A DNA stretch of 64,000 nt from Rhizobium sp. CSW-27 (GTDB lineage: Bacteria; Pseudomonadota; Alphaproteobacteria; Rhizobiales; Rhizobiaceae). Location of the stretch: assembly GCF_018760785.1 (NCBI RefSeq), contig NZ_JAHHZO010000002.1, positions 608,295 through 672,294 on the forward strand, in the 5' to 3' direction. Shown here piece after piece: positions 63,951-64,000 of the stretch. The first letter of the stretch is position 1, and every line of letters begins with the position of its first letter. The position numbers and the translations under genes are program-made. The notes below the pieces were generated by a model. It had not been told where the DNA came from. It saw only the letters and a program-made list of their open reading frames with translations, and ran no database searches.

Positions 63951-64000
63951 ATGCGGGGACAGCCTGGTTTCTTTGATCTGGACGAGCGTTACGAACGGCT
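63951..64000 (+). mobile_element. IS5-family transposase, 5' end only
   Basis: The sequence ends inside this frame. MRGQPGFFDLDERYERL, following GGGAG at 63940-63944, is the N-terminus of IS5-family transposases with a DUF772 domain. The terminal inverted repeat should lie between about 63870 and 63948 but cannot be marked without the other end. Confidence 0.7.

Noticed and set aside
1..64000. CRISPR array, tRNA, rRNA or prophage
   Set aside because: No evenly spaced direct repeats, no tRNA/rRNA-like stretch and no phage structural genes were seen by eye; short RNA genes could still have been missed.

Overview
This is a GC-rich, gene-dense chromosomal stretch of an alphaproteobacterium, most likely a member of the Rhizobiaceae (Agrobacterium, Allorhizobium or Rhizobium). 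The grounds are a fused TrpE(G) anthranilate synthase behind a Trp-codon leader peptide, a BacA/SbmA-type peptide transporter, a NolR-like ArsR regulator, a choXWV choline transporter, a membrane cytochrome-c urate hydroxylase (PuuD), an Atu4866-family protein and RIME-like intergenic palindromes. The assignment comes from reading the proteins; no database search was possible. No rRNA, tRNA, CRISPR array or prophage was seen.

Layout. 0-2.4 kb: the end of a metallophosphoesterase gene, an inverted pair of palindromic repeats, an FMN-dependent lactate/2-hydroxyacid dehydrogenase and a Phd/RelE toxin-antitoxin pair. 2.4-13.8 kb: purine catabolism (guaD-puuD, xdhA-xdhB-xdhC, preceded by bdhA), interrupted by two paralogous LysR regulators, each divergent from a small DUF1127-like gene. 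13.9-22.1 kb: an IalB-like protein, a glutathione transferase, an LLM flavoprotein, a second methionine aminopeptidase, a TumE-type toxin-antitoxin pair, an MFS exporter, bacA and a NodB-like deacetylase. 22.3-31.9 kb: a YfgM-like TPR protein with der, a GT4 glycosyltransferase, kdgK, an alpha-glucosidase, an AraC regulator with two small genes downstream of its divergent promoter, and an M23 peptidase-like protein. 32-43.3 kb: adenine deaminase, a DCC protein, an omega-aminotransferase, nolR, the choX-choW-choV-hugZ-like cluster, pseudoazurin behind an FNR/NNR-type box, and a DUF2333 pair. 43.4-53.4 kb: a LuxR-type regulator with a PAS protein, a heme-type TonB receptor behind two TGA-N9-TCA (RirA-type) motifs, formate-tetrahydrofolate ligase, a diguanylate cyclase, an extensin-like protein and a chemotaxis receptor. 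53.5-62.1 kb: trpL-trpE(G) with its attenuator, a GNAT enzyme, a cation diffusion facilitator, queF, a DUF2076 protein, a HupE/UreJ metal permease, a ClpP paralogue and two alpha/beta-hydrolases.

The last 1.9 kb (62.1-64 kb) differs from the rest. A RelE/XRE-type toxin-antitoxin pair has decayed: the toxin has lost its 5' half and the antitoxin has a frameshift. It abuts an AT-richer segment with an exported protein of unknown function, a frameshifted gene of unknown function and the start of an IS5-like transposase. This looks like the edge of a variable region.

Functionally, guaD, xdhAB/C, puuD and (at 32 kb) ade together convert adenine and guanine through hypoxanthine and xanthine to urate and beyond. 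ChoXWV imports choline. Iron/heme uptake and Trp synthesis carry recognisable regulation in the DNA. The observations I rate highest are the leaderless trpL peptide and sRNA architecture, the tandem TGA-N9-TCA motifs over the heme-receptor promoter, the repeated LysR / small DUF1127-like modules, the FNR-type box before pseudoazurin, and the decayed right-hand region.
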